From the NCBI GenBank assembly GCA_027422505.1, contig JAPQWV010000659.1:240736-304735 (forward strand): a stretch of 64,000 nt of DNA, read 5' to 3'. The notes under the pieces were generated by a model. The model searched no databases. It was given only the letters and a program-made list of their open reading frames with translations, and had not been told where the DNA came from. Within the stretch, counting starts at the first letter, position 1; every line of letters starts with the position of its first letter. Of the stretch, positions 61,136 to 64,000 are shown one piece after another. Origin of the DNA: Craterostigma plantagineum. Lineage: Eukaryota > Streptophyta > Magnoliopsida > Lamiales > Linderniaceae. Both the position numbers and the translations under genes were made by a program.

Positions 61136-62955
61136 CTTGTGTATTTGATCTCTCCTTTTATTTTTATTCGGTGCCGTCTTAATAGCTTATCGGTCTTCAT
61201 TTAAGCTTTGTGTGAGTTGCTAAATGTATGCCATACTTCTGAAACTTCAAAAAGCGCAGCTTGGAACGAAGAATCTGCAAATATTAAATTGTTTCTTGTA
61301 TAATATCTTTTATGCAATTTGTCAAGGAATATGTCAGGTGGTTAGGGTCATGAAATGAGTTTAAATCCACTTGAACATTTTTATCATCGTAGTCTAAGTT
61401 GACTAGAATGAGATATACTAAATGGACCTTTTTATAAAAGAAATAGAAAACATTTGACGACATTTACACATAAATACCTAATAGAATAAAAATTTTACAC
61501 ATAGGTTACCAATGTCAGGAAATTTTACAGATAGGTACCCGATTTAATTTTTACCAGTTTCTTCAGTCATGTCGTACTTCCTCTGTGTCTGTGGCGTACC
61601 ATAACATGTTGATATAAGGGTACCTAAATGTGTTTGTACGGCGTACCTATGTTTTAACAGGGCGTGTCTAAATGTGCTAATATGGCGTAGCATTTTCTAT
61701 TATATAGGGTACCAGATGTGTTGATATATATATCCGAATGTGTTGTATAGCGTACCTGCGGCGGATCGGGTACCTATCTGCAAAAAATTTATTCTGTTAG
61801 TTACCTACATATAAAAAAAATCCTTACAGGGTGCTAAATGACAAGTTGTTTTTACAGAGGGGTATTTATGTGTAAAGACCTCAAGATTTGATATATATAT
61901 CTCTCAATTGTTTGATTTTTATCACCGTGAGGTTTTCTAGAATAATTTTACTTAATTGGACTTATTTTAAAGAAAATTATCACCTCCGTACGTCGTCCAC
62001 ATGTGAATAATAAATATGAATTTTCTTTAAAATTCACGTGTTGGAGATGACGACTTATGTTTGCAATGGATATGAGATGATCTATGGAGGTGTTGACGGC
62101 GTTGAGAATCGAAAAAAAAAAACAAAAATTGAGAGATTTGCTTATGGTGCCACGGTAGGTGGGCACCATAGCAAATATCATATAAGTAATATAGTATAGA
62201 TATTATAGATTATAACATTGAGTACAATTCAAGTTCTGTTACAAGATTTGGACTGAAAGCCTACAATACGAGATTGTAGTAATCGATTTAGAATAAATGA
62301 GGCCCATAAAAAGGTAGGCCCATCTCGGGTCTAATTGGACCATAGCTGATGGCCCAATAACGATAGTAGGGTAGATTCGTAATTAGGTGTTGCGTTGTCT
62401 CCCCTGGATGACGCACGACAAACGTTTTCCTTCACTTTTCTTGTCTCCGATCTTTGTTATCTTAGTCTTGAATGATGTCGATTTACGTTATCCCCCGTTT
62501 ACTTTGATTTACGGACTTCCGATGCATTCCTGGCGCTGATAAAGAGGCTGCGGATGTACGTGCGACGTGTTCTGTATCTGCTAATCGAGACGCGGTTGTT
62601 TTATTAAGCTCGTTGAAGGCAGGGCACTCGATTCTAGTTTCTGTTTCTGTGAGATTTTTTTTCTCGATTTTATTGTTGTTTTTTCCTCCATCAAATGTAC
62701 GTGTTTTTCCAGCTTCCGATCGTGATACTGGATGCTTGGTGCGATATTGTTTAAATATGTTATGCTTTTTTTTTTTCTCTTTGCGTGGGTCGTTGTTTGG
62801 TTTTTCCCTTGCAGCACTGCACCACTTCGTTGGCTTAGGTTTAAGATTCCAGGCCGTTGTTGAGTACAACCACTCTGGGTTCGTGAAATTATATAGGGCG
62901 TCGGCCACGACTGATTATTTTTTTTTTTCAATTTCTAAAAGGTTGCGTCTCTGGG
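61136..62955. other. Spacer and leader of the SUVH-like gene
   Basis: Contains the 414-bp MITE (61463-61876), AT-rich sequence, and from about 62380 the promoter and 5' leader of the next gene, with long T runs (62650-62790 and 62920-62932) that look like a leader intron. No other gene seen. Confidence 0.4.
61463..61876. mobile_element. MITE with perfect 16-bp TIRs, 414 bp
   Basis: TTTACACATAAATACC at 61463-61478 and its exact complement GGTATTTATGTGTAAA at 61861-61876. The inside is rich in GTACC/GGTAC words. A truncated inverted relative lies at 51958-52320. No ORF. A target duplication is not obvious, so the superfamily is not assigned. Confidence 0.78.
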
Positions 62956-64000
62956 ATGATTTCAAGCAAGCGGCATCTGGAAAATGGAGGTTTGTTCAAG
63001 TATAAGACAAGGAAAGTGTCTGCCACCCGAGATTTTCCACCTAATTGTGGCCCAAATGCAGTGCGAGTTGATTCAAAACTGGATGAAACTGCCCCTACTG
63101 GAGTTTTTGTATTGGAGGGTATTGGTGCTGAAAGTTCTCAGGTGACTAAAAGTGTTTTGGGAGATGATGCTCTGAATCCTATAACTATTTCCGAGATAGA
63201 AAATGGTGCGGGTTTTGAGATGGGGGTCAATCGCGTCAAGTGCTGAACAGTCCTGACAATGGAGCTGGGATGTTAGGGATTCTTGGGGAAAAGATTGTGG
63301 TAGATCCCAATTCCATAGAGAATTTGGTTGTAGAAGCTGGACCACTTGAAGGAGCAGTAAGTAAATCTGTTATTGAAGGAAGGGTTCGGTCATCTGATGC
63401 GTTGGTTGGCATTACAGCAATGGAAATGGATGGTTTTCCAAACGACATTGTGATGCTTAATGACCGCAAATGAACTCGTCGAGCTTATGAGGTTTGATGA
63501 CAAGAAGAGTGATTCCCTAAGAAAGACATTGACGGTAAAGGTGAGATGGTGGCCAAAGAATCAGATGACACGGGCGATTTGGCTTTGGCAAAATCAACAT
63601 CAGATGCTAATGCATCTGCTCATAAAGAGCTCGTTGCTGGTATTCCCCAATCTTTACCTGCAGCGTCTGGTTGTGTGAGGCCAAAAGAAAAATTCCGTAA
63701 GAGAAGAGTTTCTGCTATTCGCGACTTCCTCCTCACTGTGGGCCCAATGCTGTCTTACCAACTGAAGAAAATGAACAGGCGCCGACTTTAGGAAAAGATT
63801 GTTCTGCTGAACGGCCTCCACACAACAAATGGTTGAGAAAAGGAAGTAGGGTTGAGCATGCGTCAGTGACCATGTCCAAGAAAGTTATGGATCAAAGCGT
63901 TGATTATGCCCAGAAACAGTGAAAGAGAGAGTGTTCTTCAATCGCCGAAAAGGAATGATCAAGAAAGGTCTCAGCAGACAAGCTCTACCTTGGGGAACGA
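62956..64000 (+). CDS. Probable SUVH5/6-like H3K9 methyltransferase, 5' part, frame breaks, runs off window
   Basis: It starts MISSKRHLENGGLFKYKTRK at 62956. The motif KVSATRDFPPNCGPNA recurs near 63708 (RRVSAIRDF, then the CGPNA equivalent in another frame). Such repeated V(S/T)A.RDFPP.CGP motifs occur in the N-terminal regions of SUVH5/6-type histone methyltransferases. The SRA and SET domains would lie beyond the window. Coding homology jumps frame at the GGGGG run 63222-63226, near 63463-63472, near 63520-63537, at TTCCTCC 63725-63731 and near 63909, each consistent with about one missing or extra base. Without the SET domain the family call is moderate. Confidence 0.55.

Overview
The window is nuclear DNA from a flowering plant, most likely a eudicot. 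Nearly every gene has GT-AG introns, the spacers are AT-rich, and the gene content is typical of plants: RUB/NEDD8 fused to ubiquitin, MGDG synthase, a BOR borate exporter, 3-ketoacyl-CoA synthase, patatin-like lipases, nepenthesin-type proteases and an A2 cyclin. I see no bacterial operon, CRISPR array or organellar insertion. Exon limits come from reading splice signals and checking frame; without transcripts, UTRs are approximate.

Layout. 0-6.1 kb: ubiquitin-RUB fusion (+), PP2C phosphatase (-), CCoAOMT-like methyltransferase (-). 6.2-7.5 kb: two small hAT-like elements. 7.7-11.7 kb: two tandem aspartic proteases (-), the first with a broken exon junction. 13.1-14.4 kb: intact SKA2-like kinetochore gene (+). 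15.2-17.6 kb: MGDG synthase (+). 18.8-20.5 kb: a second SKA2-like copy, inactivated by an 11-base deletion and lying between two direct ~0.58-kb repeats. 21.4-26 kb: two tandem patatin-like genes (+), the second with three single-base losses. 26.3-29.3 kb: SNM1-type repair nuclease (-) with UBZ and SAM domains. 31.6-32.3 kb: three-finger RanBP2-type zinc-finger protein (-). 35.2-38.6 kb: BOR transporter (-). 40.4-40.9 kb: EG45/PNP-like secreted protein (+).

41.4-45.1 kb holds a small foldback and a 2.9-kb Mutator-like foldback element with an exact 9-bp target duplication and an internal 21-bp (7-codon) GTTAC repeat. 45.8-47.5 kb: histone H2A.Z (+), whose single CDS intron carries a second Mutator-like element, also with an exact 9-bp duplication. 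47.8-49.4 kb: intronless 3-ketoacyl-CoA synthase (-). 50.8-51.0 kb: possible proteasome-chaperone gene fragment. 53.1-55.8 kb: cyclin A2 (+). 56.2-57.8 kb: PP2A B' subunit (-). 59.6-61.1 kb: RING-H2 membrane E3 ligase (+). 63.0 kb to the end: 5' part of a probable SUVH5/6-like histone methyltransferase (+).

The genes serve unrelated housekeeping and metabolic roles; I see no pathway cluster. The most notable features are the two Mutator-like foldbacks, the duplicated and decayed gene copies, and a cluster of one-base frame breaks from 56.7 kb to the end. Those breaks affect three adjacent unrelated genes and look more like residual sequence error than independent gene death.
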